A stretch of DNA of 64,000 bases from Aeromonas piscicola (GTDB lineage Bacteria; Pseudomonadota; Gammaproteobacteria; Enterobacterales; Aeromonadaceae), in NCBI RefSeq assembly GCF_000820005.1, contig NZ_CDBL01000077.1, forward strand, positions 1,084 to 65,083, read 5' to 3'. A program made the translations under genes and the position numbers. Within the stretch, counting starts at the first letter, position 1; every line of letters starts with the position of its first letter. Positions 35,896-44,459 of this stretch are shown piece after piece. The notes beneath the pieces are model-generated. The model worked only from the letters and a program-made list of their open reading frames with translations. It was not told the origin of the DNA and did not search any database.

Positions 35896-37011
35896 ATGGC
35901 AGTCAAGGTATTAGTTGTCGACGACTCGAGCTTCTTCCGCCGCCGGGTCAGTGAGATCATCAATCAGGATCCTATGCTGACGGTGATCGATACGGCCCAG
36001 AATGGACGAGAAGCGGTAGACAAAGCACTGGCTCTGCGGCCGGATGTGATCACCATGGACATTGAGATGCCCGTGATGGATGGCATCAGTGCCGTGCGCG
36101 AGATCATGGCCAAGTGTCCTACTCCGATCCTGATGTTTTCCTCCCTGACCCATGAAGGGGCCAAGGCCACCCTCGATGCCCTGGATGCAGGCGCCCTCGA
36201 CTTCCTGCCCAAGAAGTTCGAAGACATAGCCCGTGACAAGGACGAAGCCGTTCGCTTGTTGCAACAGCGGGTCAAGGAGATATCGCGCAAGCGCTTCCTG
36301 ATGGCCGCGTCCGCCAGGCCAAAAGCGCCTGAACCTGCCGCTCGCAGCCCACTGGGCGGCTCGTTGTCACGTCCCGGCGATCGCCAGGTCGAGCCACAAC
36401 GAGTCGCGCCGGTTGCCGCGTTTAAACGCAGCGGGAAAACCTACCAGCTGGTGGCTATCGGCACCTCTACCGGTGGCCCGGTGGCCCTGCAAAACGTGCT
36501 GACCAAATTGCCGGGCGATTTCCCTCATCCCATTCTGCTGATCCAGCACATGCCGGCAACCTTTACCGCCGCATTTGCCGCTCGCCTCAATGGTCTGTGC
36601 CAGATCGGGGTCAAGGAAGCGGAGGATGGTGATGTACTCAAACCCGGTCACGCCTATCTGGCTCCGGGTGGCAAACAGATGTTACTGGAAGGGCGTGGAG
36701 TTGGTGCTCGCATCCGGATCGTCGATGGCAATGACAAGGTCAACTACAAGCCGTGCGTGGACATCACCTTTGCATCGGCAGCCAAGACCTATGCCGACAA
36801 AGTACTTGCCATCGTATTGACCGGCATGGGGGCTGATGGTCGGGATGGCGCGCGTCTGCTCAAGGAGCAGGGCTCCACCATCTGGGCCCAGGATGAAGCT
36901 TCTTGCGTCGTATACGGTATGCCGCAAGCCGTCGCCAAGGCGGGCATCGCCACTGAGTCACTGCCGCTGGACCGGGTAGCACAACGTATTCTGGTTGAGC
37001 TGGGTCGCTAA
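35896..37011 (+). CDS. cheB: Chemoreceptor glutamate methylesterase CheB
   Basis: A 371-residue two-domain protein. The receiver has D9/D10 and phospho-acceptor D55 ([12 protein letters not shown]). A linker follows, then the methylesterase with the catalytic triad in [10 protein letters not shown] (Ser), QHMPATFT (His) and [14 protein letters not shown] (Asp). The start [10 protein letters not shown] at 35896 is the first ATG fitting the receiver; AAGGAG is 14 bases upstream, rather far. It resets receptors during adaptation. The partner cheR is not in the window. Confidence 0.95.
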   Translation: MAVKVLVVDDSSFFRRRVSEIINQDPMLTVIDTAQNGREAVDKALALRPDVITMDIEMPVMDGISAVREIMAKCPTPILMFSSLTHEGAKATLDALDAGALDFLPKKFEDIARDKDEAVRLLQQRVKEISRKRFLMAASARPKAPEPAARSPLGGSLSRPGDRQVEPQRVAPVAAFKRSGKTYQLVAIGTSTGGPVALQNVLTKLPGDFPHPILLIQHMPATFTAAFAARLNGLCQIGVKEAEDGDVLKPGHAYLAPGGKQMLLEGRGVGARIRIVDGNDKVNYKPCVDITFASAAKTYADKVLAIVLTGMGADGRDGARLLKEQGSTIWAQDEASCVVYGMPQAVAKAGIATESLPLDRVAQRILVELGR

Positions 37012-37013
37012 AG

Positions 37014-37751
37014 ATGGGCATGTTTGGCCTGATCCTGGCTCTGGGAGCCATTGCCATTGCTCAGCTATGGCATGGCGGCACCCTGCTCACCCTGCTCGAT
37101 GGACCGGCATTTGTCATTGTCGTCGGTGGCACCTGGGGTGCCGTCATTTTGCAGACGCCGCGCAAATATCTGCTCGAGGCGATCAGGCAGCTGCGCTGGA
37201 TGTTGTTCCCCCCTGGTTGGGATCTGGTCAATCAGGCTGAACGCTTGCAGGTATGGGCGGTGTTCGCCCGCCAGCAGGGCCTGCTGGCGCTTGAAAATCA
37301 GGCCGATCAGGAGAGTGACGAGTTCACGCGTCAGGGGCTCACCATGATAGTAGACGGGGTGTCGATAGATGATATTCGCATGTTGCTGGAAGCAGACATC
37401 GACATCGAGCAGGAGCGTAACGAGCACTCGGCCCGTGTCTTCGAGGCCATGGGGGGATACAGTCCGACCATCGGCATCATAGGCGCCGTGATGGGTCTGA
37501 TCCAGGCCATGTTCCATCTGGAGGACCCGGCAGCCCTCGGTGCTGGCATTGCCGTTGCATTTGTTGCCACTATTTACGGGGTCGGCTTTGCCAACCTCTT
37601 TTATCTGCCGATTGCCAACCGCCTGCGTGCTTTTCATTATCATTACGCCCTGTTCCAGGAGATGACGCTGGAAGGTTTGATGGCGATTGCTCACGGTGAG
37701 AATGGCCCGCAGGTTGAACGGCGGTTGAAGGCTTATCTGAAAGGAGAGTAG
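37014..37751 (+). CDS. pomA2: Second flagellar stator protein A (PomA2/MotC type)
   Basis: A 245-residue MotA/TolQ/ExbB-family membrane protein with four membrane segments. The TM3-TM4 core GYSPTIGIIGAVMGLIQAM and GIAVAFVATIYGVGFANLFY is conserved. Genes at this place after cheB encode an accessory stator pair; in Aeromonas a second sodium-driven pair called PomA2B2 is known. The ion used cannot be proved from sequence alone. It starts two bases after the cheB stop and is three bases from the next gene. Confidence 0.85.
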   Translation: MGMFGLILALGAIAIAQLWHGGTLLTLLDGPAFVIVVGGTWGAVILQTPRKYLLEAIRQLRWMLFPPGWDLVNQAERLQVWAVFARQQGLLALENQADQESDEFTRQGLTMIVDGVSIDDIRMLLEADIDIEQERNEHSARVFEAMGGYSPTIGIIGAVMGLIQAMFHLEDPAALGAGIAVAFVATIYGVGFANLFYLPIANRLRAFHYHYALFQEMTLEGLMAIAHGENGPQVERRLKAYLKGE

Positions 37752-37753
37752 CC

Positions 37754-38665
37754 ATGCGCAAGCGCTATCGTTTGCATCTGCAAGGTCGAGAACATCTCGA
37801 TCGCTGGCTGGTTTCCTACGCCGACTACATGACGCTGATCTTTGCGCTGTTTGTGGTGCTCTATTCGGTGGCGCTGGTCAACAAAGACAAATATCGCGCC
37901 GTCATCGACGGCATGACTCAAGCGTTCAACGTCATGCAGCCACGCAGTGATGGCCTGCTGGAAGGGCAGGGGAAGTCGCTGTTGAACAACGAGGTATCGG
38001 CTGCCCCCTCAGTGCTGGAGAGTGCTTTGCCGCCTTCTCCCTCCCTCGCTCCCATCTCCGGTGTGCCCATCAAACAAGATGGTATGACGCTTGCGAAGAT
38101 AGACACGCAGCTGAAAGAGAGCATGGGCACTCTGGTCGATGCCGGGGTGGTCAAGCTCACGCTGGACGACAATTGGTTGACGGTGGAGTTGAGCTCGGGT
38201 CTCTTGTTTGGCAGCGGCAGTGCTTTTATGAGCACCAATGCCGACCCAGTGCTCAATACGCTTTCAGATATTCTGAAGCCGGTCGATAACTATGTGAGAG
38301 TAAGAGGCTATACAGATAACCAGCAGATAAATAATGAAATTTTTCGCTCCAACTGGACTCTGTCAGCGGCAAGGGCCGAGGCCGTGCTCACCGCTCTCAT
38401 TGCCAAGGGCATAGCACCCCAGCGGCTTGCCTACGAGGCATACGGGGAGTTTTCTCCCTTTGCCGGGAATGACAGCGAGCAGGGACGCTTACAGAATCGC
38501 AAGGTGGTGGTCGCTATTTCCAAGTTCGCCTGGGCGCCACCCGCTCCCGTCAAGCCTGTGATGGTGGAGCCGGTTCCTGCAGTGCAACAGGCGGTAGAGG
38601 CAGGCGAGGTCAAGGTGATCACTCTGCCAGGTGGTGGCATACGCATAACAACAAGGCAGGATTGA
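37754..38665 (+). CDS. pomB2: Second flagellar stator protein B (PomB2/MotD type)
   Basis: A 303-residue MotB-family protein. One membrane segment carries the ion-binding Asp D24 (SYADYMTLIFALFVVLYS). A plug/linker region follows, then an OmpA-like peptidoglycan-binding domain (RVRGYTDNQQINNEIFRSNW and RLAYEAYGEFSP). It anchors the PomA2 channel to the cell wall. Tight spacing with pomA2 and the ParA-like gene indicates one transcript. Confidence 0.88.
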   Translation: MRKRYRLHLQGREHLDRWLVSYADYMTLIFALFVVLYSVALVNKDKYRAVIDGMTQAFNVMQPRSDGLLEGQGKSLLNNEVSAAPSVLESALPPSPSLAPISGVPIKQDGMTLAKIDTQLKESMGTLVDAGVVKLTLDDNWLTVELSSGLLFGSGSAFMSTNADPVLNTLSDILKPVDNYVRVRGYTDNQQINNEIFRSNWTLSAARAEAVLTALIAKGIAPQRLAYEAYGEFSPFAGNDSEQGRLQNRKVVVAISKFAWAPPAPVKPVMVEPVPAVQQAVEAGEVKVITLPGGGIRITTRQD

Positions 38666-38669
38666 TACA

Positions 38670-39464
38670 GTGATTGTTTGGACGGTTGCCAACCAAAAAG
38701 GTGGGGTCGGTAAAACCACCACAGTGGTCTCGTTAGCCGGTATCCTGGCTCAGCGCGGCCAGCGGGTGCTATTGATTGACACCGATCCCCATGCTTCCCT
38801 GACCTCTTATCTCGATTTTGACTCGGATCGGCTGGACGGTACCCTCTATGAGCTGTTTCAGGCCGCCAAACCGACGGCCGAGCTGGTCAATAAACTGACG
38901 CTGCGAACCAAGTTTGAGAACATCCACCTGCTGCCCGCCTCCATTACCCTGGCTACTCTGGATCGGGTGATGGGCAACCGGGAAGGCATGGGGTTGGTGA
39001 TCAAGCGTGCCCTGCTGCGCATTCAGGATCAGTATGACTACGTGCTCATCGACTGTCCGCCTGTACTGGGGGTCATGATGGTCAACGCCCTGGCCGCCTG
39101 CGATCGGATTCTGGTGCCGGTTCAGACCGAGTTCCTGGCCCTCAAGGGGTTGGAGCGGATGATGAAGACCTTCGAGATCATGCAGCGATCCAAGCGGGAG
39201 AAGTTCCGCTTCACCGTGATACCCACCATGTTTGACAAGCGTACCCGTGCCTCTCTGATGACACTGAAGTCCATCAAGGATCAACATGGCGATGCGGTAT
39301 GGAACGCTGTCATCCCCATAGACACCAAGTTTCGGGATGCCAGCTTGCTCCACATTCCTCCTTCCATTTATTCGCCGAGTAGTCGCGGCACTTATGCCTA
39401 TGAGACCTTGCTCAACTATCTTGATGCCCAGGAGCGTCAACGTGCTCATGAGGTGGCATCATGA
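38670..39464 (+). CDS. parC: ParA-like ATPase ParC for polar chemotaxis arrays
   Basis: A 264-residue ParA/MinD-type ATPase with Walker A NQKGGVGKTTTVVSLAG (about residues 7-23), DTDPHASLTSYL and DCPPVLGVMMVNAL. The start is GTG at 38670, four bases after the pomB2 stop. In Vibrio the ParA-like protein encoded in this operon position (ParC) keeps chemotaxis arrays at the cell pole. It overlaps the next gene by four bases. Confidence 0.88.
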   Translation: MIVWTVANQKGGVGKTTTVVSLAGILAQRGQRVLLIDTDPHASLTSYLDFDSDRLDGTLYELFQAAKPTAELVNKLTLRTKFENIHLLPASITLATLDRVMGNREGMGLVIKRALLRIQDQYDYVLIDCPPVLGVMMVNALAACDRILVPVQTEFLALKGLERMMKTFEIMQRSKREKFRFTVIPTMFDKRTRASLMTLKSIKDQHGDAVWNAVIPIDTKFRDASLLHIPPSIYSPSSRGTYAYETLLNYLDAQERQRAHEVAS

Positions 39465-40333
39465 GTGACACGACCCAAGTCAGGGCCATGGATGATTACT
39501 TCCACTCCCTGTTGCTGGATGAGGCGCTGTTGCCTGAACTGCCAGAGGTGCCGGAACCTGCGCCCGTTGTCCGGCTGCAACGCCAGCCTCAGGTGCAGCC
39601 CGAGGTGGTGGTACAGCCCTATCTGGAGGCAGATGAGCGACTCGAACAACTGAGCGAGCTGCTTGCCCAGGTGGGTCAGGTACAGTTTGAGATGGACGCC
39701 CTGAGCCACGAAGAGGTGATCAGCGAGCCTCTGCAGATCGAGGCCGAAGATGCCTTGCTGCCGGTTGAACCCGTATGGCCGGAGGAGATGCCAGCCACTG
39801 CGGTGGTAGAGCCATCGGCGCTGGTGATGACAGAGATGGCGGTGGAACTGGCCCCTCAGGCAGAAGTCGTACCATCTACCTGGGAGAATATCGATACCGG
39901 CAAGGAGTTCCAGGCGCTCTTCTTCGAAGTTGCCGGCGTCACCTTCGCGGTGCCCCTGACCGAGCTTGGCGGTATCCATCAGCTGGGAGAGGTCTCGTCA
40001 CTGTTCGGTCAGCCGGATTGGTACCGTGGCATCATGACCTCGCGCGAGCAGAAGATGAATGTGGTGGATACGGCGCAGTGGGTGATGCCGGGTCAGCATC
40101 TGGAAATAGCAGATTACAAATATCTGATCATGCTGGGCGAATCCCCCTGGGGACTCGCCTGCCATCATCTGAAGGGCACAGAGTTATTGCATCGTGATCA
40201 GGTCAAATGGCGTCACCAGGAGGGCAAGCGCCCTTGGCTGGCAGGCATGGTCAAGGAGAAGATGTGTGCCCTGCTGCACGTCAGGGAATTGCTCCTGTTG
40301 CTGGAGCGTGGGGTCAACATAGAAGGTCGCTGA
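39461..40333 (+). CDS. parP: ParP-like polar array protein with CheW-like domain
   Basis: A 290-residue protein. The N-terminal 140 residues are acidic and Pro/Val/Glu-rich without clear fold. The C-terminal part (about 145-290) is a CheW-like (AIF) domain: FQALFFEVAGVTFAVPLTEL and WGLACHHLKGTELLHRDQV. In Vibrio, ParP links ParC to CheA and stabilises arrays. Its place between parC and cheW supports the same job. Confidence 0.87.
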   Translation: MSDTTQVRAMDDYFHSLLLDEALLPELPEVPEPAPVVRLQRQPQVQPEVVVQPYLEADERLEQLSELLAQVGQVQFEMDALSHEEVISEPLQIEAEDALLPVEPVWPEEMPATAVVEPSALVMTEMAVELAPQAEVVPSTWENIDTGKEFQALFFEVAGVTFAVPLTELGGIHQLGEVSSLFGQPDWYRGIMTSREQKMNVVDTAQWVMPGQHLEIADYKYLIMLGESPWGLACHHLKGTELLHRDQVKWRHQEGKRPWLAGMVKEKMCALLHVRELLLLLERGVNIEGR

Positions 40334-40402
40334 TAACTTCTGCACTTGTGCTGTTTTATTGCTAGTTTTACCAGTAGACGTTTTCATAAAAGGAATAAAA
40401 AC

Positions 40403-40891
40403 ATGACAGAAAAGCGCAATATTGCACAGAATCTGGCCGAAGATGAAGTGCTGCAATGGGTCACCTTCCAGCTGGAAAATGAAACCTACGGCATCAACGT
40501 GATGCAGGTGCAAGAGGTGTTGCGCTACACCGAAATCGCCCCTGTGCCAGGTGCGCCCGAGTATGTGCTGGGCATCATCAACCTGCGCGGCAACGTGGTG
40601 ACTGTCATTGATACCCGCTCCCGTTTCGGCCTGCCTTCCGGCGATGTGAGCGAGAACTCGCGCATCGTCATTATCGAGGCGGAGAAACAGGTGATCGGCA
40701 TCATGGTCGATAGCGTGGCCGAGGTGGTCTATCTGCGTTCCTCCGAGATCGATGCCGCCCCTGCGGTGGGTACCGAGGAGAGCGCCAAGTTCATTCAGGG
40801 CGTCAGCAACCGCGATGGTCAGCTGCTGATCCTGGTCGATCTGAACAAGCTGCTCTCCGATGAAGAGTGGGAAGATATTGGTTCCCTCTGA
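40403..40891 (+). CDS. cheW: Chemotaxis coupling protein CheW
   Basis: A 162-residue coupling protein that links receptors to CheA. WVTFQLENETYGINVMQVQE and the receptor-binding loop PEYVLGIINLRGNVVTVID with the following Arg-Ser-Arg-Phe-Gly are intact. The start at 40403 has AAAAGGA 9 bases upstream; the longer open frame lacks an RBS. It is separated from parP by 69 bases of AT-rich sequence, which could hold an extra promoter. Confidence 0.96.
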   Translation: MTEKRNIAQNLAEDEVLQWVTFQLENETYGINVMQVQEVLRYTEIAPVPGAPEYVLGIINLRGNVVTVIDTRSRFGLPSGDVSENSRIVIIEAEKQVIGIMVDSVAEVVYLRSSEIDAAPAVGTEESAKFIQGVSNRDGQLLILVDLNKLLSDEEWEDIGSL

Positions 40892-40903
40892 TAGGAAAAT
40901 GAT

Positions 40904-41296
40904 GTGTTGATGATTGAAATAGCCGCCTTGGGGGTGTCCTTGCTGGCGTTGGTGCTGGCCCTGTACGGGGTGATCAGCAGCCGACGTGGCCAGCGAGAGT
41001 CCGAGGCCAAGGTGGAGACGCTGCAAGGCCAGCTTGAGAGTCTGCGCAAGCAGATGATGGAGCTGCACACGGGGGCCATCGGCATGGGTCAGCGTTTGCA
41101 GTCCGTTGAAGGGGCCATGCAGCAGGTCAATGATCGCCAGCAGGAGCTGACCCTGCAGGATCCGGAACGCCGCCTTTACAGCCGTGCCGCCAAAATGGTG
41201 GAACTGGGCGCCGACCTCGACGAGGTCATGAATGAATGTGAATTGCCGAAGGCCGAGGCAGAACTGTTGATTTCATTGCGAAAAGGCCGCTCATAG
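40904..41296 (+). CDS. DUF2802 family membrane-anchored protein
   Basis: A 130-residue protein (128 if it starts at ATG 40910). An N-terminal membrane helix (about residues 4-24, IEIAALGVSLLALVLALYG) leads into a coiled coil (about 30-85) and a small C-terminal DUF2802 helical domain (DLDEVMNECELPKAEAELLI). GTG 40904 is favoured because AGGA lies seven bases upstream. Genes of this family regularly close the polar flagellar/chemotaxis operon, which suggests a role in array or flagellum function, though none is known to me. Confidence 0.75.
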   Translation: MLMIEIAALGVSLLALVLALYGVISSRRGQRESEAKVETLQGQLESLRKQMMELHTGAIGMGQRLQSVEGAMQQVNDRQQELTLQDPERRLYSRAAKMVELGADLDEVMNECELPKAEAELLISLRKGRS

Positions 41297-41300
41297 ATCC

Positions 41301-41331
41301 TCAGGAAGGCACCCGCCTTCCTGATTTTTTT
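41301..41331 (+). terminator. Rho-independent terminator of the flagellar/chemotaxis operon
   Basis: TCAGGAAGG pairs with CCTTCCTGA around a 6-base loop and is followed by a run of seven T. Confidence 0.93.
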
Positions 41332-41459
41332 CACCCGTTTGGCGTGCCCAAAAGGCGGGATCTCCCCCACAAATCCTGCTGATAGTTGGCATCTTTGAAA
41401 AGACGCTCTCCAATATTGTGTTAATATGCAGGCCGCTTCTTTTCACTGATTACATCCTC

Positions 41460-42095
41460 ATGCTGCTTCAAATTAACAATCTGAGCTGCGTGCGTGAAGA
41501 TCGCACTCTGTTTGAACATCTCTACTTTGCGGTGGCTCCCGGCGATCTGGTGCAAATTGAAGGCCCCAACGGGGTGGGGAAGACCAGCCTGCTCCGGCTG
41601 CTGACCGGTTTGTCGCAGCCGTTTGCCGGTGAAGTGTGCTGGAATGGCGAGAATATCCGCAGCTGTCGTGATGAATATCATGCCAATCTGCTCTATCTGG
41701 GCCATCAGCCTGGCGTCAAGGCGGCGCTGACGCCGCTCGAAAATCTCACCTTCTATCAAAAGTTGCATCATCCGGCTCAAGCGACGGTGGACTTGTGGCG
41801 GGTGCTCGCCCAGGTCGGCCTGGCCGGGTTTGAGGATTATCCTACCGGGCAGCTCTCCGCCGGCCAGCAGCGTAGGGTCGCGCTGGCCAGGCTCTGGCTC
41901 AGTGACAAGCCGGCACTCTGGATCCTGGATGAGCCTTTTACCGCCATCGACAAGCAGGGAGTCAAGGTGCTGGAGCGGTTGTTCCTGGCCCATGCCGAGC
42001 GGGGTGGCATGGTGATCCTCACCACCCATCAGGACATGACTCTGATGGAAGGGCGGTTGAAGACCCTCTCCCTCACGCCCTTGCTGCAGGAGTAG
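41460..42095 (+). CDS. ccmA: Cytochrome c maturation ATPase CcmA
   Basis: A 211-residue ABC ATPase. Walker A is [17 protein letters not shown] (about residues 34-50), the signature is [17 protein letters not shown], and Walker B is [13 protein letters not shown]. With CcmB it drives release of haem-loaded CcmE from the CcmCD complex. The start at 41460 ([10 protein letters not shown]) fits the family; the upstream in-frame start would add a tail with no RBS. First gene of ccmABCDEFGHI. Confidence 0.96.
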   Translation: MLLQINNLSCVREDRTLFEHLYFAVAPGDLVQIEGPNGVGKTSLLRLLTGLSQPFAGEVCWNGENIRSCRDEYHANLLYLGHQPGVKAALTPLENLTFYQKLHHPAQATVDLWRVLAQVGLAGFEDYPTGQLSAGQQRRVALARLWLSDKPALWILDEPFTAIDKQGVKVLERLFLAHAERGGMVILTTHQDMTLMEGRLKTLSLTPLLQE

Positions 42096-42099
42096 TTTG

Positions 42100-42768
42100 A
42101 TGTTGCGCGCCGTAATCCACCTTATTCATCGCGAGTTGCTGATGGCCCTGCGCCAGCGCTCCGACATACTCAACCCGCTCTGGTTCTTCCTCATCGTCAT
42201 CACCTTGTTTCCCCTTGGCATAGGCCCCGAGCCCAAGCTGCTGGCCCGTATCGCACCCGGTATCATCTGGGTGGCGGCCCTGTTGGCGGCCATGCTCTCA
42301 CTGGAGCGGCTGTTTCGCGATGACTTCAGCGACGGGGCGCTGGAGCAGATGATGCTGATGCCTCATCCGCTCGGGCTGCTGGCGCTGGCAAAAGTGATCG
42401 CTCACTGGTTGTTGACCGGTCTGCCACTGCTGCTGATATCCCCGCTGCTCGCCATCCTGCTGTCGCTGGACATGAACACCTATCTGGCGGTGGTCGCCAC
42501 CCTGGCGCTGGGGACGCCCGTGTTGAGCCTGCTCGGGGCAGTTGGCGTCGCCCTGACGGTGGGGCTGCGCAAGGGCGGTGTCTTGCTGAGCCTGCTGATC
42601 CTGCCGCTCTATATTCCGGTACTGATTTTTGCCACGTCCGCCATCGATGCGGCGGGCATGGGGCTGCCCTATTCGGGTCAGCTCGCGATTTTGGGGGCCA
42701 TGCTGGCCGGTGCGCTGACCCTGACCCCCTTGGCGGTCTCGGCGGCGCTGCGGGTCAGCGTGAACTGA
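42100..42768 (+). CDS. ccmB: Cytochrome c maturation permease CcmB
   Basis: A 222-residue inner-membrane protein with six membrane segments. PLWFFLIVITLFPLGIGPEP and SLERLFRDDFSDGALEQMML are family hallmarks. The start is ATG 42100 (AGGAG nine bases upstream), four bases after the ccmA stop. It forms an ABC complex with CcmA. An unusually long gap of 162 bases with an FNR-like site follows. Confidence 0.96.
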   Translation: MLRAVIHLIHRELLMALRQRSDILNPLWFFLIVITLFPLGIGPEPKLLARIAPGIIWVAALLAAMLSLERLFRDDFSDGALEQMMLMPHPLGLLALAKVIAHWLLTGLPLLLISPLLAILLSLDMNTYLAVVATLALGTPVLSLLGAVGVALTVGLRKGGVLLSLLILPLYIPVLIFATSAIDAAGMGLPYSGQLAILGAMLAGALTLTPLAVSAALRVSVN

Positions 42769-42817
42769 TGAAAGCTGTGGTAAGGCGGCTCGGGATGGGC
42801 TGTTATAAAAAATATAA

Positions 42818-42831
42818 TTGAGATAGATCAA
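42818..42831 (+). promoter_or_regulatory. FNR/ANR-like box upstream of ccmC
   Basis: TTGAG-ATAG-ATCAA matches TTGAT-N4-ATCAA at nine of ten defined bases. It lies in the 162-base gap between ccmB and ccmC, pointing to a second, oxygen-responsive promoter in the operon. Confidence 0.6.
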
Positions 42832-42930
42832 GGGGATGGCTGCTTATTGCTTTCGGGGGATGTGATGTTTTCCGGCAGTGGGTATGGTAGGCCTCGCCAC
42901 TATATTAATAACAGAAAGGTTTTGTGAGCT

Positions 42931-43671
42931 ATGTGGAAATGGTTGCACCCTTACGCTAAACCCGAGCGCGCCTATCAGCTGGCAGGGACCTTGCTGCCCT
43001 GGTTTGCCGTGACAAGCCTGCTGGCGTTCATCATAGGCACCCTCTGGGGCCTGGCTTTTGCCCCCGCTGATTATCAGCAGGGTGACTCCTTCCGGATCAT
43101 CTACATCCATGTGCCGGCCGCCATCCTCTCCATGGGGGCTTATTCCACCATGGCGGTGGCCGCCTTCATCGGGCTGGTGTGGCAACTGCGGATGGCCGAC
43201 ATGACGGTGGCCGCCGTTGCGCCGGTCGGCGCCGTGTTCACCTTCATCGCGCTGTTTACCGGCGCCGCCTGGGGCAAGCCCATGTGGGGCACCTGGTGGG
43301 TATGGGATGCCCGTCTTACCTCGGAGCTTATTCTGCTGTTCCTCTATCTGGGGGTGATCGCGCTCTACAACGCCTTCAGCGACAAGGTGCTGGCCGGTCG
43401 CGCCGCCGGCATTCTGGCGCTGGTGGGGGTGATCAACCTGCCCATCATTCACTACTCGGTGGAGTGGTGGAACACTTTGCATCAGGGCGCCAGCATCACC
43501 AAGTTTGACAAGCCCTCCATCTCCCCCGAGATGCTGTGGCCGCTGCTCATCATGATACTGGCGTTTGCCACCTTCCTCGGTGCCCTCTCCCTGATGCGTT
43601 TTCGCAACGAGCTCTTGATGCGGGAGTGGCATCGCCCCTGGGTCATCGATCTTGCCAAGCAGGAGAAGTAA
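42931..43671 (+). CDS. ccmC: Haem-handling protein CcmC
   Basis: A 246-residue inner-membrane protein with six membrane segments. The haem-binding tryptophan motif WGTWWVWDARLTSELILL (about residues 114-131) and flanking His residues (IYIHVPAAI and PIIHYSVEWW) are intact. It passes haem to CcmE. ccmD starts two bases after it. Confidence 0.97.
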   Translation: MWKWLHPYAKPERAYQLAGTLLPWFAVTSLLAFIIGTLWGLAFAPADYQQGDSFRIIYIHVPAAILSMGAYSTMAVAAFIGLVWQLRMADMTVAAVAPVGAVFTFIALFTGAAWGKPMWGTWWVWDARLTSELILLFLYLGVIALYNAFSDKVLAGRAAGILALVGVINLPIIHYSVEWWNTLHQGASITKFDKPSISPEMLWPLLIMILAFATFLGALSLMRFRNELLMREWHRPWVIDLAKQEK

Positions 43672-43673
43672 GC

Positions 43674-43880
43674 ATGCACTTTGCCTCTTTCAGTGACTTC
43701 ATGGCGATGGGTGGGTATGCCTTCTATGTCTGGCTCTCCTTCGGTCTGACCCTGATCTGCCTGGTCGGCATCGTCATTTCCACCCGGTTGAAGACCCGCA
43801 GCCTGCTCGGCGAATTGCGCAGCAAGCAGGCCCGTGAGACCCGCCGCAAGGCGGCCCAGCAGATGGAGAACACCCTATGA
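43674..43880 (+). CDS. ccmD: Haem exporter subunit CcmD
   Basis: A 68-residue protein with one membrane helix (about residues 15-37, [19 protein letters not shown]) and a basic cytoplasmic tail. The opening [20 protein letters not shown] is the CcmD signature. It stabilises the CcmC-CcmE complex. Its stop overlaps the ccmE start by four bases. Confidence 0.94.
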   Translation: MHFASFSDFMAMGGYAFYVWLSFGLTLICLVGIVISTRLKTRSLLGELRSKQARETRRKAAQQMENTL

Positions 43881-44368
43881 ACCCGAGACGCAAGAAACGC
43901 CTCACCATCATACTGGCGATAAGTCTTGGCCTCGCCGCCGTGATAGGCCTGGTGCTCTATGCCCTCAGCCAGAATATCGATCTCTTCTATACCCCGAGCG
44001 AGCTGGTGGAGGGCAAGGGGCCGGACAAGATCAAGCCGGAAGAGGGACAGCGCCTGCGCATCGGTGGCCTGGTGGTGCCGGGCTCTGTGCAGCGGGATCA
44101 GCAGAGCCTCAAGGTGGCCTTCAAGCTGGTGGACAACGGCGGCCATCTGGTGACCGTCGAGTTTGACGGCATACTGCCCGACCTCTTCCGTGAGGGGCAG
44201 GGCATAGTGGCCCAGGGTACCCTCAAGAACGCCACCACTGTGGAGGCGTTCGAGGTGCTGGCCAAGCACGATGAGAACTACATGCCGCCGGAAGTGGCCG
44301 ATGCCACCAATGGCATGCATTTCAAGCCGGAATATACCGAGGCGCAGTTGAAGGGAGCCAAGCAATGA
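43877..44368 (+). CDS. ccmE: Periplasmic haem chaperone CcmE
   Basis: A 163-residue membrane-anchored protein. One membrane helix (about residues 10-30) is followed by the OB-fold, with [13 protein letters not shown]. The haem-binding motif is seen as [12 protein letters not shown] (His at about residue 132, the HxxxY type). It carries haem covalently to CcmF. Its 3' end is imperfectly repeated before ccmF. Confidence 0.96.
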   Translation: MNPRRKKRLTIILAISLGLAAVIGLVLYALSQNIDLFYTPSELVEGKGPDKIKPEEGQRLRIGGLVVPGSVQRDQQSLKVAFKLVDNGGHLVTVEFDGILPDLFREGQGIVAQGTLKNATTVEAFEVLAKHDENYMPPEVADATNGMHFKPEYTEAQLKGAKQ

Positions 44369-44459
44369 TCCCGACAGCATTCGCACCGCTTCCACCATTT
44401 CAAGCCGGTTTACAGGTTCGTGCTGCGGCTCATTTGAAAGGAGTTCAGCCATGATCCCG
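44348..44459 (+). repeat. Duplicated ccmE/ccmF junction (period 86) with bridging micro-ORF
   Basis: TTGAAGGGAG..ATGATCCCG (44348-44373) recurs as TTGAAAGGAG..ATGATCCCG at 44434-44459, 21 of 26 bases alike. The first ATG (44365) overlaps the ccmE stop as ATGA and opens a 29-codon frame that ends at 44454, overlapping the ccmF start as ATGA. It looks like a copied start region of ccmF. Peptide production is not shown. Confidence 0.65.
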
